Assembly: GCA_045585835.1 (NCBI GenBank)
Contig: JAZMZG010000009.1
Span: 62,001-126,000, forward strand
From: CALCTE01 sp045585835
GTDB taxonomy: Bacteria; Bacillota; Clostridia; Oscillospirales; CAG-272
Length of the DNA: 64,000 nucleotides
Direction of reading: 5' to 3'
Below, in pieces: positions 51,959 to 59,406 of the stretch (the first letter of the stretch is position 1; every line of letters starts with the position of its first letter). The position numbers were made by a program, and so were the translations under genes. Below the pieces are notes generated by a model. That model was not told where the DNA came from, did not search any database, and was given only the letters and a program-made list of their open reading frames with translations.

Positions 51959-52692
51959 GTGAATTTACTTTAATAGAAGGACAAACGGCAGTCCTCGCCG
52001 TGCTTTGCGCAAAAAGCAGAAAAGTCGAGAAGATACTTTTGGCAAAAGAATCGGACAGGCGCAAGAGGCTTGCTCTTGTTCCGTTGATTCGCAGAGCGGA
52101 AGTAGGCGGCATACCCATAATCGAGACTGAAAGAGAAGAGATAGACGCTCTTTGCATCGGAAAGACGCACGGCGGAGTTGCGGCATACGTGGGAGAGAGG
52201 GAATATTTCCCTCTCGAGAAAGCACTTTCGACGGAAAACGGATTTTTCGTTTTACTTGACGGAGTTGAGGACCCCTATAACTTTGGGCAGGCGCTTCGTG
52301 CGGTATATGCCGCAGGTGCGGACGGTATACTTCTTCCCGAGCGAAATTGGATGAGTGCGGCGGCGGTCGTAGCACGTGCTTCCGCAGGCGCATCGGAACA
52401 CATTAACGCCATAAGCTGTGACTGTGCCAAAGCTCTTGAAGCGTTTAAGGAAAGAGGCTATAGAATAGTCGTATGCGATAACACCGAGGATTCCGTATCT
52501 ATGGATAAGGCTATGCTTAAAAGGCCTCTTGTGCTTGTAGTCGGCGGAGAAAAACGGGGTATTCACGCAAAGCTCCGCGCTTTAAAGGACGTGGAGGCAC
52601 GTATCGAATACGGCAGGGATTTCGGCGCATCTTTAGGTGCGGCTGCCGCTTGTTCGGTCCTTGCATTTGAAGTATTAAGACAAAATTCTTAA
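51955..52692 (+). CDS. TrmH/SpoU family RNA 2'-O-methyltransferase
   Basis: A 245-residue SPOUT-class methyltransferase: N-terminal substrate-binding domain (LIEGQTAVLAVLCAKSRKVEKILL), then LLDGVEDPYNFGQALRAVYAAGADG with the conserved catalytic-type Asn/Arg region, VLVVGGEKRGI and a final SLGAAAACSVLAFEVLR. It would methylate ribose in tRNA or 23S rRNA; the site is not predictable. Its start overlaps the DHHW stop by four bases. Confidence 0.9.
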   Translation: MSEFTLIEGQTAVLAVLCAKSRKVEKILLAKESDRRKRLALVPLIRRAEVGGIPIIETEREEIDALCIGKTHGGVAAYVGEREYFPLEKALSTENGFFVLLDGVEDPYNFGQALRAVYAAGADGILLPERNWMSAAAVVARASAGASEHINAISCDCAKALEAFKERGYRIVVCDNTEDSVSMDKAMLKRPLVLVVGGEKRGIHAKLRALKDVEARIEYGRDFGASLGAAAACSVLAFEVLRQNS

Positions 52693-52705
52693 AAAGGAGT
52701 CGCTT

Positions 52706-53554
52706 ATGTACAACGGACTCATTGACAAAACGGTTGAAAAGATAGAACAAATAGCGCAAAACGCAGCTATTTGCGGCCTTAAAGAAAATAAGCCGATACC
52801 CTCTATGAAGGAGATAGAAAAAATAATATCCGACCTTCACGCCCTCCTTTTTCCCTCGTTTTTTGCGGCGACGAGCCGTAATTCGAACGCTCTTTTATGG
52901 GACGTATCATCTCGTCTTACAAAGCAGATAGAGCTTGCGGGCGTTGTTATGGAGGAAAGCCTCGATTCAAAGAAAATATGTGCAGATTTCATACAGAGCC
53001 TTCCGAATATTTACGAGAAGCTCTTAAAGGACATTGAAGCGCTCTACGAGGGCGACCCTGCGGCAAAATCAAGGGAGATGGTGCTTATATGCTATCCCGG
53101 ATTTTACGTTATTTCCATATACAGATTTGCGCACGAGCTTTACCGTCTTGGAGTTCCGCTTCTTGCGAGAATGATGACGGAGCATGCGCACGGCAAAACG
53201 GGTGTGGATATCCATGCGGGTGCGCAGATAGGCGAATATTTCTTTATCGACCACGGCACCGGTATCGTTATCGGTGAAACGACGGTAATAGGCGACAGAG
53301 TCAAGCTTTATCAAGGTGTAACGCTCGGTGCAAAGAGCTTTAAGACGGACGATGACGGAAATCCCGTCAAGGACATAAAACGCCACCCCAATATCGGAAA
53401 CAACGTGGTGATATACGCAAACGCAACGATTTTGGGCGGCGATACGTACGTTGGCGACGGCAGCATAATCGGCGGTAACGTGTGGCTTACAAGCTCCGTT
53501 CCCGCAGGCAGTACGGTCTACTACAACGCATCGGACGCTTCAAAGAAGAAATAA
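52706..53554 (+). CDS. cysE: Serine O-acetyltransferase, EpsC/CysE type
   Basis: A 282-residue left-handed beta-helix acetyltransferase. An alpha-helical N-terminal domain (residues 1-170) precedes hexapeptide repeats with GVDIHAGAQIGEYFFIDHGTGIVIGETTVIGD, KLYQGVTLGA and HPNIGNNVVIYANATILGG. It makes O-acetylserine, the precursor of cysteine, from serine and acetyl-CoA. The long N-terminal domain is as in the EpsC subgroup. The start follows AAAAAGGAG. Sulfur-assimilation genes are not adjacent. Confidence 0.92.
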   Translation: MYNGLIDKTVEKIEQIAQNAAICGLKENKPIPSMKEIEKIISDLHALLFPSFFAATSRNSNALLWDVSSRLTKQIELAGVVMEESLDSKKICADFIQSLPNIYEKLLKDIEALYEGDPAAKSREMVLICYPGFYVISIYRFAHELYRLGVPLLARMMTEHAHGKTGVDIHAGAQIGEYFFIDHGTGIVIGETTVIGDRVKLYQGVTLGAKSFKTDDDGNPVKDIKRHPNIGNNVVIYANATILGGDTYVGDGSIIGGNVWLTSSVPAGSTVYYNASDASKKK

Positions 53555-53556
53555 AC

Positions 53557-53588
53557 AAAACAAGGCGGCAAAAACCGCCTTGTTTTTT
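53557..53588 (+). terminator. Terminator after cysE
   Basis: The stem AAAACAAGGCGG/CCGCCTTGTTTT with a short A-rich loop is followed by a T run. It ends the MBOAT-DHHW-trmH-cysE operon. Confidence 0.88.
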
Positions 53589-53698
53589 CGTTTATATACT
53601 GATTTTTTTCAAAAAACTATGGAAAATTCAAACAAGATAGTGTATAATATATTTATTATATACCGCATAAGTCAAGAAACATAAAAAGGAGAAACAGT

Positions 53699-55129
53699 AT
53701 GAAGGTTGCATTTGTTGTAAGCGAAGCGGCGCCCTTTATTAAAACGGGCGGTCTTGGCGACGTAGCTTGGTCGCTCCCCTCGGCGCTTTCTAAATATAAA
53801 GGAAACGAGGTCTGCGTTTTTCTTCCTTATTATAAGTCGATAAAGGACAATAAGAGCATAAGAAAGGAGTTTATCGACAGCTTCGGCGTGGAGCTTTCTT
53901 GGAAGCGTCAGCACGTTGGTCTTTTCAGAGCTAAGGTTAGAGGCGACGTTACCTTGTATCTTATAGATAACGAGTATTATTTCGGAAGAGATAACGCATA
54001 CGGATATTTTGACGACGGAGAAAGATTTGCGTATTTTTCAAAGGCGGTTTTGGAAGCTATATGCTACCTCGGTATCGCTCCTCAAATTATTCACGCAAAT
54101 GATTGGCAGACGGCACTCGTGCCCGTTTTCCTTCGTGCATTCTACGAGGATAAGCTCGGTGAAGCAAAGAGCGTATTCACTATCCATAATATAGAATATC
54201 AAGGCAAAAACGACCCCTATTTCATTTGCGACACGCTCGGCCTTTCCCCCGAATATACGAAGACGCTCACGTTTGACGGTTGCATAAACTACGTTAAGGG
54301 AGCTATCCTTACCGCTGATGCGGTAACTACCGTATCAAAGACCTACGCCGAGGAGATAAAGTATCCTTATTTCTCCTGCGGACTTGACGACGTTGTAAAG
54401 CAACACGCATTCAAGCTTTCGGGTATTGTAAACGGCATCGACACGAAGCTTTACGATCCCGCTAAGGACAAAGCTCTCGTTGCAAATTATACCGCAAAGA
54501 CGGTCAAGGAAGGCAAAGCGCAAAATAAAGCGGCTCTTCAGAAGGAGCTCGGACTTAAGGTTAAGGCAGACGTGCCCATCGTTGCTATGGTAACAAGACT
54601 TGTCGGACATAAGGGAATCGACCTTTTGGTAGAATCCCTCGACGAGCTTATGAAGCTTAATATCCAGCTCGTTATTTTGGGAACGGGAGAGGGTAAGTAT
54701 GAGCAGGCGCTCAAAGCGTGCACCGAAGCAAATCCGAAGAAGTTTGCCGCAAATCTTGCATTTGATACAGAGCTTGCGTCACGTGTATATGCGGCTGCGG
54801 ATATGCTTCTTATGCCCTCAAAGAGTGAGCCCTGCGGACTCACACAGCTTATAGCTATGAGATACGGCACGGTACCCGTTGTAAAGACTACGGGCGGACT
54901 CAAGGATACGGTAAGCCCGTTTGATATTACAAGCGGTGAAGGACTCGGATTTACGTTCCAAAGCTACAGCAAGGAAGAAATGCTCGACGCTTTGCAAAGA
55001 GCGCTTGACGTATATGGCAAGGACGCTTGGGACAAGCTTATCGAAAACGATATGGCAAAGGATAGCTCTTGGGATACACCCGCAGGCGAATACATAAGCC
55101 TTTACAATAAACTTATTACGTTTATGTAA
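53699..55129 (+). CDS. glgA: Glycogen (starch) synthase
   Basis: A 476-residue GT5 enzyme using ADP-glucose. It has the N-terminal MKVAFVVSEAAPFIKTGGLGDVAWSLP (KTGGL, 15-19), HANDWQTALVPVFLR, FTIHNIEYQG, and the C-terminal domain with TRLVGHKGIDLL and the donor motif KSEPCGLTQLIAMRYGTVPVV. It is a single gene here, with no other glg genes in the window. AAAGGAG precedes the start; TATAAT at 53643 is a plausible -10 but its -35 is weak. A perfect hairpin terminator follows. Confidence 0.95.
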   Translation: MKVAFVVSEAAPFIKTGGLGDVAWSLPSALSKYKGNEVCVFLPYYKSIKDNKSIRKEFIDSFGVELSWKRQHVGLFRAKVRGDVTLYLIDNEYYFGRDNAYGYFDDGERFAYFSKAVLEAICYLGIAPQIIHANDWQTALVPVFLRAFYEDKLGEAKSVFTIHNIEYQGKNDPYFICDTLGLSPEYTKTLTFDGCINYVKGAILTADAVTTVSKTYAEEIKYPYFSCGLDDVVKQHAFKLSGIVNGIDTKLYDPAKDKALVANYTAKTVKEGKAQNKAALQKELGLKVKADVPIVAMVTRLVGHKGIDLLVESLDELMKLNIQLVILGTGEGKYEQALKACTEANPKKFAANLAFDTELASRVYAAADMLLMPSKSEPCGLTQLIAMRYGTVPVVKTTGGLKDTVSPFDITSGEGLGFTFQSYSKEEMLDALQRALDVYGKDAWDKLIENDMAKDSSWDTPAGEYISLYNKLITFM

Positions 55130-55135
55130 TACATA

Positions 55136-55167
55136 AAAACGGTGTGAACGAAAGTTCACACCGTTTT
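55136..55167 (+). terminator. Terminator after glgA
   Basis: A 14 bp perfect stem (AAAACGGTGTGAAC) with the loop GAAA, then a T-rich stretch. Confidence 0.88.
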
Positions 55168-55205
55168 GATTTGTATAGTGGTATGGGGGAAGATGTTTTC
55201 GGCAG

Positions 55206-55301
55206 TTTCTCGCTGCTTCGAACCTCTCAAAAAATTCCACCAAACAAAAAAGCCCAAGCCTTGCGGCTCGGACTTCTTGTTTGGTGGAGGTAGAGAGGTT
55301 C
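55206..55301. repeat. Hairpin repeat element, copy A, carrying a copy of the tRNA-Val 3' end
   Basis: 96 bases nearly identical to copy B at 55395-55492; the differences are one substitution and two fewer A in an A run. It is itself an inverted repeat: AACCTCTC...CCACCAAACAA on the left pairs with TTGTTTGGTGG...GAGAGGTT on the right, around a smaller hairpin. The right arm (TTTGGTGGAGGTAGAGAGGTTC) is the same 22 bases as the 3' end of the tRNA-Val gene on the minus strand, but no tRNA body follows. Confidence 0.85.
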
Positions 55302-55305
55302 TTCT

Positions 55306-55360
55306 TGAAATTTTCAAAGCCCCTCGGATTTCTGAAAAATGTTGTGCTTTGAAAATTTCA
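55306..55360. repeat. Inverted repeat in the spacer between the two hairpin elements
   Basis: A perfect 15 bp inverted repeat (TGAAATTTTCAAAGC and GCTTTGAAAATTTCA) flanks 25 bases. There is no start codon with a ribosome binding site and no coding character is convincing in the 55168-55470 interval, which otherwise holds only the two hairpin elements. Confidence 0.6.
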
Positions 55361-55394
55361 TCGGTCACCGCTCGAAAACGCTCCACCGGAGCCT

Positions 55395-55492
55395 TTTCTC
55401 ACTGCTTCGAACCTCTCAAAAAAAATTCCACCAAACAAAAAAGCCCAAGCCTTGCGGCTCGGACTTCTTGTTTGGTGGAGGTAGAGAGGTTC
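55395..55492. repeat. Hairpin repeat element, copy B, overlapping the tRNA-Val 3' end
   Basis: 98 bases matching copy A. Its right end is the real 3' end (T-arm and acceptor with CCA) of the tRNA-Val gene. On the minus strand, downstream of the tRNA, the inner hairpin with GCAA loop and the following T run would act as the tRNA terminator. Confidence 0.85.
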
Positions 55493-55549
55493 GAACTCTA
55501 GACCTTTCGCACGTCAAGCGAACGCTCTAACCAGCTGAGCTATACCTCC
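55473..55549 (-). tRNA. tRNA-Val (anticodon GAC)
   Basis: On the minus strand the gene reads GGAGGTATAGCTCAGCTGG at the 5' end, with a D-arm, an anticodon stem TTCGC/GCGAA around TTGACGT (anticodon GAC at positions 34-36), a T-arm with GTTCGAAC and the acceptor TACCTCC followed by A and an encoded CCA. All four stems pair. It is 77 bases including CCA. The 3' half lies in a duplicated hairpin repeat. Confidence 0.93.
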
Positions 55550-55602
55550 GTCCAATATATTAAACCACATATCACACGTAAAATCAAGTCTTTTCACAAA
55601 AA

Positions 55603-55971
55603 TTACGTGCGATTTTGGATATAGTTTTTCAGCGCCTCAAACGATGCGTCACTTATGCTGTGCTCCAATTTACAAGCGTCTGCGCTTGCAGTCTTCTCGT
55701 CTACACCGATAGACACAAGGAGATTACGCAAGAACGTGTGTCTTTCAAAAATCTTCATCGCAACGCTTCTGCCGCTTTCGGTAAGCGTGATATATCCGCT
55801 CTTATCAATGATGATATACTCGCCTTCCCTAAGAAGCTTTACTGCTCTCGATACGCTTGGCTTGGAAAAATCCATATATTCTGCGATGTCAAGAGAGCGC
55901 ACGGCACCTTTTCTTTCGGAAAGCACGTATATCGTTTCAAGATACATTTCTCCCGATTCTTGTAAAGCCAC
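55603..55971 (-). CDS. DtxR/MntR family metal-dependent transcriptional regulator
   Basis: A 122-residue repressor of the short (MntR-like) type. The winged HTH (VRSLDIAEYMDFSKPSVSRAVKLL) is followed by the wing and the dimerisation/metal-binding region containing E77, H78, C100, E103 and H104 (DACKLEH). There is no C-terminal SH3 domain. The start is GTG at 55971 with AAGGAGG 9 bases upstream; the ATG at codon 9 would cut a conserved segment. It is divergent from feoAB, whose promoter carries inverted-repeat boxes, so this is the likely iron (or manganese) sensor for the feo operon. Confidence 0.9.
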   Translation of the reverse strand: MALQESGEMYLETIYVLSERKGAVRSLDIAEYMDFSKPSVSRAVKLLREGEYIIIDKSGYITLTESGRSVAMKIFERHTFLRNLLVSIGVDEKTASADACKLEHSISDASFEALKNYIQNRT

Positions 55972-55988
55972 GGTTCTAACCTCCTTCC

Positions 55989-56017
55989 TTTGTACATATT
56001 ATATACTACTGTACAAA
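55989..56017. promoter_or_regulatory. Inverted repeat over the DtxR-family gene promoter
   Basis: TTTGTAC and GTACAAA are separated by 15 bases and span the -10 of the DtxR-family gene. It is a candidate autoregulatory site, and differs from the GTTAGC boxes of feo. Confidence 0.45.
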
Positions 56018-56026
56018 ATAAATCAA
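55998..56026 (-). promoter_or_regulatory. Predicted sigma-A promoter of the DtxR-family gene
   Basis: On the minus strand TTGATT and TATAAT have a 17-base spacer, 26 bases before the GTG start. Confidence 0.65.
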
Positions 56027-56073
56027 GGCTTTTCGTCAAATCTGCAAAATTCGACTTATTTTGAAAATTTGTA

Positions 56074-56102
56074 TTGACAAAATCGGAAAAACAGAGTATT
56101 AT
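56074..56102 (+). promoter_or_regulatory. Predicted sigma-A promoter of the feo operon
   Basis: A perfect TTGACA and TATTAT have a 17-base spacer; the first iron box begins 7 bases after the -10. Confidence 0.7.
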
Positions 56103-56108
56103 GGTAGT

Positions 56109-56124
56109 GTTAGCTGAGGCTAAC
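56109..56124. promoter_or_regulatory. Iron-box candidate 1, GTTAGCTGAGGCTAAC
   Basis: A 6-4-6 palindrome (GTTAGC/GCTAAC arms) at the predicted transcript start. The arms resemble half-sites of DtxR/IdeR boxes. Confidence 0.65.
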
Positions 56125-56141
56125 CATTGTTACAACTACGG

Positions 56142-56157
56142 GTTAGCGTACGCTAAC
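56142..56157. promoter_or_regulatory. Iron-box candidate 2, GTTAGCGTACGCTAAC
   Basis: A perfect 16-base palindrome with the same arms as box 1, 33 bases further on (about three helical turns), just before the feoA ribosome binding site. Confidence 0.65.
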
Positions 56158-56173
56158 TGAAGGCGGTGGTATT

Positions 56174-56386
56174 ATGAATTTGAAATGTGCCGAAGACGGA
56201 AAGGAATACGTCATAAAGCGCATTGAGACCGACGACGAAGAGCTTGATGCTTTTCTGTTTTCGCTCGGCTGTTACAGCGGAGAGCCGATAACCGTCGTTT
56301 CTCACTTAAAGGGCGGACTCATCGTTTCCATAAAGGACGGCCGCTATAATATCGACAATGCTTTGGCGGAGGCAATTATCATTTAG
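56174..56386 (+). CDS. feoA: FeoA, ferrous iron transport accessory protein
   Basis: A 70-residue SH3-like cytoplasmic protein: KRIETDDEELDAFLFSLGCYSGEPITVVSHLKGGLIVSIKDGRYNID. FeoA associates with FeoB and is required for Fe2+ uptake. AAGGCGGTGG precedes the start. A third GTTAGC-type box lies between it and feoB. Confidence 0.92.
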   Translation: MNLKCAEDGKEYVIKRIETDDEELDAFLFSLGCYSGEPITVVSHLKGGLIVSIKDGRYNIDNALAEAIII

Positions 56387-56425
56387 TAAGAGAGATTTGC
56401 CGATGCCCATTGTTTCTCCCCGCCA

Positions 56426-56441
56426 ATTAGCATATGCTAAC
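56426..56441. promoter_or_regulatory. Iron-box candidate 3, ATTAGCATATGCTAAC, between feoA and feoB
   Basis: It has the same arms with one change (A for G at the first position). It lies 25 bases before feoB in the only sizeable gap of the operon; no clear -10/-35 pair was found next to it. Confidence 0.55.
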
Positions 56442-56465
56442 TGAAATAAGAAGAAGGAGAAAATT

Positions 56466-58481
56466 ATGAGAATCGCTTTAACGGGTAACCCCAATTCCGG
56501 TAAGACGACGATGTATAACGCTCTTACCGGACGTAATGAAAAGGTTGGAAATTGGGCGGGCGTTACCGTCGATAAAAAAGAGCATCCCATAAAGAGTAAG
56601 TATTCGCCCAGGGGTGAGAAGCTTATTGCTGTTGACCTTCCCGGTGCATATTCTATGTCACCGTTTACGAGTGAGGAGAGTGTTACGAGTGACTACGTAA
56701 AGAACGAGAATCCCGATGTTATCATCAATATCGTTGATGCAACCAATTTAAGCAGAAGCTTATTCTTCACAACACAGCTTTTGGAGCTTGGCATACCCGT
56801 AGTCGTTGCACTTAACAAGAGCGACATAAACGGTAAAAAAGGCACGGTTATCGACACCGCAAAGCTTTCCGAAAAGCTCGGATGTACGGTCGTTCAGACG
56901 GTATCAACGTCTAAAGGCGGACTTAAAACGCTTATTGAAAAGGCGTGTGCGGTACAAGGTGTAAAACAAAGCACACCGTATGAGCAGGGGGATGTTGACT
57001 TTAGCGACAGAGAAGCCGTAATGGAAGCGGACAGAAAGCGCTTTGAATTTGTAAACGGTATCGTAGCACAGGTCGAGACCCGCAAGGTGCTTACAAAGGA
57101 TAAAACCGTTACCGATAAGATAGACAAGGTGCTCACGAACAAATGGCTCGGCATTCCGATATTTGCACTCGTTATGTTCCTCGTGTTCTATATATCGCAG
57201 ACGACTCTCGGCTCGTGGATAGCAGATGGCGTTGAGATAGGCGGAAAGTTCATTCCCGGACTTGTACCCTTACTTGAAACGGTCCAAGAATTTATACGCG
57301 GACTTCTTGCAAATGCCAACCCGTTTTTATCCGCACTGCTCGTTGACGGTATTATCGGCGGCGTTATAGCGGTCATCGGATTTTTGCCGCTTGTTATGGT
57401 AATGTATTTCCTTATTGCGATTTTAGAGGACTGCGGTTATATGTCGCGTGTTGCGGTAGTGCTTGACCCCATATTCAAAAAGGTCGGACTTTCCGGCAAA
57501 TCCGTAATCCCCTTTGTTATCACTATAGGCTGTGCCGTTCCCGGCGTTATGGCGTCCCGTACTATACGTGACGAGCGTGAGAGAAGAGCGACGGCTATGC
57601 TCGCACCCTTTATGCCTTGCGGCGCAAAAATACCCGTAATCTCGCTTTTTGCAGGTGCATTTTTCGGAAATGCGGGTTGGGTGAGCGCACTTATGTATTT
57701 TGCGGGCATCTTTCTTATATTCATCGGCGCCTTGCTTATCAAAAATATTACAGGACGCAAAACGAAAAGATCCTTCTTCATTATTGAGCTTCCGGAATAC
57801 AAGGCACCGTCCGTATGGGGTGCGTTTAAGTCGATGTGCTCTCGCGGCTGGTCGTACATAGTAAAGGCGGCGACGATAATACTCCTTTGCAACACGGCGG
57901 TACAGATAATGCAGAGCTTCGATTGGAGTTTCAAGGTCGCAGAGAGCGCAGATACGTCTATCCTCGCAAGCGTTGCGGGGCCCTTTGCATATCTGCTTGT
58001 CCCCATCGTAGGCGTTCTTTCTTGGCAGCTTGCGGCGGCGGCTATTACGGGCTTTATTGCAAAAGAAAACGAAGTCGGCACATTAGCCGTATGCTTCGTA
58101 GGTCTTGAGAACCTTATCGACGCCGAGGAGCTTTCCATGCTGGAGGGTGCAGGAAGCGAGGTTGCGGGAATTATGGCTATAACCAAGGTCGCCGCACTCG
58201 CATACTTGATGTTCAATCTCTTTACACCTCCGTGCTTTGCGGCTATAGGCGCTATGAATGCAGAGATGAAGAGCGCAAAGTGGCTTTGGGGCGGAATCGG
58301 ACTTCAGCTTGGCGTAGGCTACACCGTATCATATCTCGTTTACACGATAGGTACGCTTATCACCGCACCTCAAAATCTCAGTATAGTTTCCGCACTTTGC
58401 GGACTTGCGGCAGTTTTGGTATTTATTGCGTCACTTGCGCATCTTATGGCAAAAAACGGACAAAAAGCTTTGAGTAGGTAA
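56466..58481 (+). CDS. feoB: FeoB, ferrous iron transporter
   Basis: A 671-residue protein. The N-terminal G domain has G1 GNPNSGKT (7-14), G3 DLPGAYSM, G4 NKSD and G5-like VSTSKGG. Then comes a helical GDI domain and a membrane domain with about eight helices, including the two Gate motifs with Cys residues (TIGCAVPGVMASRT and LFTPPCFAAIGAM). It imports Fe2+ across the cytoplasmic membrane. GAAGGAG precedes the start. The Cys-rich FeoB-associated peptide follows after one base. Confidence 0.96.
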   Translation: MRIALTGNPNSGKTTMYNALTGRNEKVGNWAGVTVDKKEHPIKSKYSPRGEKLIAVDLPGAYSMSPFTSEESVTSDYVKNENPDVIINIVDATNLSRSLFFTTQLLELGIPVVVALNKSDINGKKGTVIDTAKLSEKLGCTVVQTVSTSKGGLKTLIEKACAVQGVKQSTPYEQGDVDFSDREAVMEADRKRFEFVNGIVAQVETRKVLTKDKTVTDKIDKVLTNKWLGIPIFALVMFLVFYISQTTLGSWIADGVEIGGKFIPGLVPLLETVQEFIRGLLANANPFLSALLVDGIIGGVIAVIGFLPLVMVMYFLIAILEDCGYMSRVAVVLDPIFKKVGLSGKSVIPFVITIGCAVPGVMASRTIRDERERRATAMLAPFMPCGAKIPVISLFAGAFFGNAGWVSALMYFAGIFLIFIGALLIKNITGRKTKRSFFIIELPEYKAPSVWGAFKSMCSRGWSYIVKAATIILLCNTAVQIMQSFDWSFKVAESADTSILASVAGPFAYLLVPIVGVLSWQLAAAAITGFIAKENEVGTLAVCFVGLENLIDAEELSMLEGAGSEVAGIMAITKVAALAYLMFNLFTPPCFAAIGAMNAEMKSAKWLWGGIGLQLGVGYTVSYLVYTIGTLITAPQNLSIVSALCGLAAVLVFIASLAHLMAKNGQKALSR

Positions 58482-58482
58482 T

Positions 58483-58635
58483 ATGGAAAATTTCATCATT
58501 ATAGGAATAGTTTTACTTATAGTCGCGGCTGTTACGGTATATCTCGTGAGAGCGAACAAGAGCGGTGAAAAATGTATAGGTTGCCCGTATTGCAAAACAT
58601 GCTCGGGCGGCTGTAACGAAAAAGAGAAAAAATAA
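58483..58635 (+). CDS. FeoB-associated Cys-rich membrane protein
   Basis: A 50-residue protein, MENFIIIGIVLLIVAAVTVY followed by a basic loop and a Cys-rich tail with C31, C34, C37, C40 and C44 (CxxCxxCxxCxxxC). One membrane helix plus such a tail is typical of the small FeoB-associated (FeoC-like) proteins of Clostridia, which may bind Fe2+ or a cluster near the FeoB pore. It begins one base after the feoB stop. It is short but its position and pattern are clear. Confidence 0.85.
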   Translation: MENFIIIGIVLLIVAAVTVYLVRANKSGEKCIGCPYCKTCSGGCNEKEKK

Positions 58636-58637
58636 AC

Positions 58638-58670
58638 AAACGGCGTAAGGTTTTACCTTGCGCCGTTTTA
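58638..58670 (+). terminator. Terminator between the feo operon and the ABC-2 permease gene
   Basis: The stem AAACGGCGTAAGGT pairs with ACCTTGCGCCGTTT apart from one G-T pair, with A and T runs, so it may serve both convergent operons. Confidence 0.82.
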
Positions 58671-58674
58671 TGCG

Positions 58675-59406
58675 TTATTGCTTTTTCATTTGCCGTAAAA
58701 AGAGGATTATTGCGGCAGCGGTTGCGAAAACCGCATATCCTATAACCCACCAAAGATGGGGCAATATACCGCCGAAGTTGCCCGCAAGAACCGCACGGAG
58801 CATTTCTACGGCGTGTACAAAGGGGAGAAGATTTGCTATTTTGGAAAACGTGCCGCCGACAAGCGCAAGGTCAAACCAAGCGCCCGAAAACCAAGCGGTC
58901 AGGTTTGTAAGAAGCGCACCGCATATACCGCCGACTTGCTTATCGTTAAATATGCTTCCGCAAAGAAGGCCGAGTGCGATGAAGAATACGGAGGTGGGAA
59001 TAACGAGAAGGACTGCGTAGAATATATTTACGGTCACGGGCAGACCGAGCATTACCGCAACAGCCAAGCAGACGATGCTCTGCGCTACGGAAATAGGAAG
59101 TATCGGAAGTGTATAGCTTATAATAAAATCCCATGCCGTAAGCGGTGTTGTGTAGAGCCTTGCAAGAAGTGCGCTGTCACGGTCTTTCGCTATCATCGTT
59201 GCGGAAAACAGCGTCATAAACGCAAGGCCGAATACGACTATACCGGGCGTAAGATGCGATATTTCAAATATATCGACAGGCACGTTTTTTTGTATTAGCG
59301 ATAGAAGGAGCAGTAAAACGACGGGAAATCCGAGCCCGAAGGCTAAATTTAGGGGGTCTCGCAGTATTTCCTTTGCGTTTCTGTTTGCGAGTACAAGCAT
59401 TTTCAT
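58675..59406 (-). CDS. ABC-2 type transporter permease
   Basis: A 243-residue membrane protein with six hydrophobic segments, an N-terminal RNAKEILRDPLNLAFGLGFP (typical ABC-2 linker) and VFGLAFMTLFSATMIAKDRDSALLARLYTTPL. It pairs with the ATPase whose stop overlaps its start (59403-59406). The substrate is unknown, and drug or lipid export is common for this type. Confidence 0.92.
   Translation of the reverse strand: MKMLVLANRNAKEILRDPLNLAFGLGFPVVLLLLLSLIQKNVPVDIFEISHLTPGIVVFGLAFMTLFSATMIAKDRDSALLARLYTTPLTAWDFIISYTLPILPISVAQSIVCLAVAVMLGLPVTVNIFYAVLLVIPTSVFFIALGLLCGSIFNDKQVGGICGALLTNLTAWFSGAWFDLALVGGTFSKIANLLPFVHAVEMLRAVLAGNFGGILPHLWWVIGYAVFATAAAIILFLRQMKKQ

Noticed and set aside
53625..53648. 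Sigma-A promoter for glgA
   Set aside because: The -10 TATAAT at 53643 is good but the sequence 17 bases upstream (TGGAAA) is a poor -35, so it is only mentioned in the glgA entry.
55166..55530. Small open frames (60-110 codons) across the hairpin repeats next to tRNA-Val
   Set aside because: They arise from the two hairpin copies and run into the tRNA gene; there is no ribosome binding site, and the reading of the repeat is the same in both copies because the DNA is duplicated.
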